Source: Oscillospiraceae bacterium
GTDB lineage: Bacteria; Bacillota; Clostridia; Oscillospirales; Ruminococcaceae
Length of the DNA stretch: 32,149 bases
Direction of reading: 5' to 3'
Assembly (NCBI GenBank): GCA_017483465.1
Contig: JAFUWN010000073.1
Span: 1 to 32,149, forward strand
Below the pieces are notes generated by a model that saw only the letters and a list, made by a program, of their open reading frames with translations, did no database searches and was not told the origin of the DNA. Made by a program: the position numbers and the translations under genes. This document shows, in pieces, positions 31,754 through 32,149 of the stretch. The stretch's first letter is position 1; each line of letters starts with the position of its first letter.

Positions 31754-31782
31754 TTGACAAATCAGAGTATTTGTGCTATAAT
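31754..31782 (+). promoter_or_regulatory. Promoter of the tRNA cluster
   Basis: Perfect TTGACA (31754-31759), 17-nt spacer, perfect TATAAT (31777-31782) and an extended -10 TGC; the first tRNA starts 34 nt downstream. Confidence 0.95.
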
Positions 31783-31816
31783 AGTTATTGTTGTGAGGAA
31801 CAAACACAAACCGCAT

Positions 31817-31890
<74 letters not shown>

Positions 31891-31898
31891 TTAGAATT

Positions 31899-31972
31899 GC
31901 GGATGTAGTTTAGTGGCAGAGCATCAGCTTCCCAAGCTGAGTATGCGGGTTCGATTCCCGTCATCCGCTCCA
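31899..31972 (+). tRNA. tRNA-Gly (CCC)
   Basis: Acceptor GCGGATG pairs with CATCCGC, the anticodon stem TCAGC/GCTGA holds loop TTCCCAA with anticodon CCC at 31931-31933, and CCA is encoded at 31970-31972. It closely resembles the preceding tRNA-Gly, consistent with duplication. Confidence 0.95.
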
Positions 31973-31993
31973 GTTCTCAGAACAAATGACTAT

Positions 31994-32067
31994 GCGCCTT
32001 TAACTCAGCTGGATAGAGTAACTGCCTTCTAAGCAGTAAGCCGCTGGTTCGAGTCCAGCAAGGCGCG
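31994..32067 (+). tRNA. tRNA-Arg (TCT)
   Basis: Acceptor GCGCCTT pairs with AAGGCGC, anticodon stem ACTGC/GCAGT, loop CTTCTAA with anticodon TCT at 32028-32030, T-arm GCTGG/CCAGC. The CCA end is not encoded. Confidence 0.96.
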
Positions 32068-32072
32068 TCTAT

Positions 32073-32149
32073 GGTGGGTATAGCGTAGCTGGTTAACGCG
32101 TCAGTTTGTGGCACTGAAGACCATCGGTTCGAATCCGATTATCCACCCC
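32073..32149 (+). tRNA. tRNA-His (GTG), reaching the window edge
   Basis: Acceptor GTGGGTA (32074-32080) pairs with TATCCAC, with an encoded extra G at 32073 opposite C73 as is typical of tRNA-His. Anticodon stem TCAGT/ACTGA, loop TTGTGGC with anticodon GTG at 32108-32110. The body is complete, but the last base of a likely encoded CCA lies beyond the right edge. Confidence 0.95.

Overview
The window looks like a chromosomal segment from an anaerobic gut or rumen Firmicute of the Ruminococcus type (Oscillospiraceae). The grounds are a dockerin-bearing secreted protein, moderately low GC, strong Gram-positive Shine-Dalgarno sites, a T-box leader, a cobalamin riboswitch, a clostridial (eukaryote-like) IleRS and a group II ECF transporter core. 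The species is not identifiable from what I can see. Most of the window is housekeeping, and no phage, integron or CRISPR array is visible.

Layout. 1-195: a leftward promoter with a possible structured leader, then a palindromic end resembling an IS200/IS605 (TnpB-type) terminus that abuts the start of a histidine kinase (199-1911). 1954-3627 (-): a large regulator with two HTH-like segments. 3883-4893: a YghZ-type aldo/keto reductase behind a leader that may fold. 4943-5863 (-): a secreted protein with a transcobalamin-like (DUF4430-type) domain and a C-terminal dockerin, preceded by a cobalamin riboswitch with an intrinsic terminator. Back to back with it, an isoleucine T-box leads into ileS (6497-9640). 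Next is tRNA-Lys (-). 10003-13328 is a membrane/lipid cassette: VTT-domain membrane protein, DagK-like lipid kinase, membrane-anchored alpha/beta hydrolase and a small unknown protein. 13374-15375 (-): a PP2C phosphatase and the chorismate mutase-prephenate dehydratase PheA.

From 15534 to 27077 eleven genes or more run in one direction with short gaps or overlaps: ruvC, a 74-residue unknown, ruvA, an SseB-family gene, ruvB, an rRNA-type methyltransferase, ecfA1, ecfA2, ecfT, a YfhO-family membrane protein, truA and a DUF5711-like protein. They probably form one long operon for Holliday-junction processing, RNA modification, vitamin uptake energising and envelope work. A fresh promoter then drives a ClpE-like ATPase and an SH3-domain lipoprotein. 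A helical protein of unknown function follows. The window ends in a promoter and a tRNA cluster (Gly-TCC, Gly-CCC, Arg-TCT, His-GTG) that runs to the right edge.

The most interesting item is the B12-riboswitch-controlled, dockerin-tagged, transcobalamin-like protein. It suggests that this bacterium presents a cobalamin-capture protein on a cohesin scaffold or at the cell surface. The EcfA1A2T module further along could energise a cobalamin S component encoded elsewhere. The function is inference; the riboswitch core and the dockerin repeats are directly readable.
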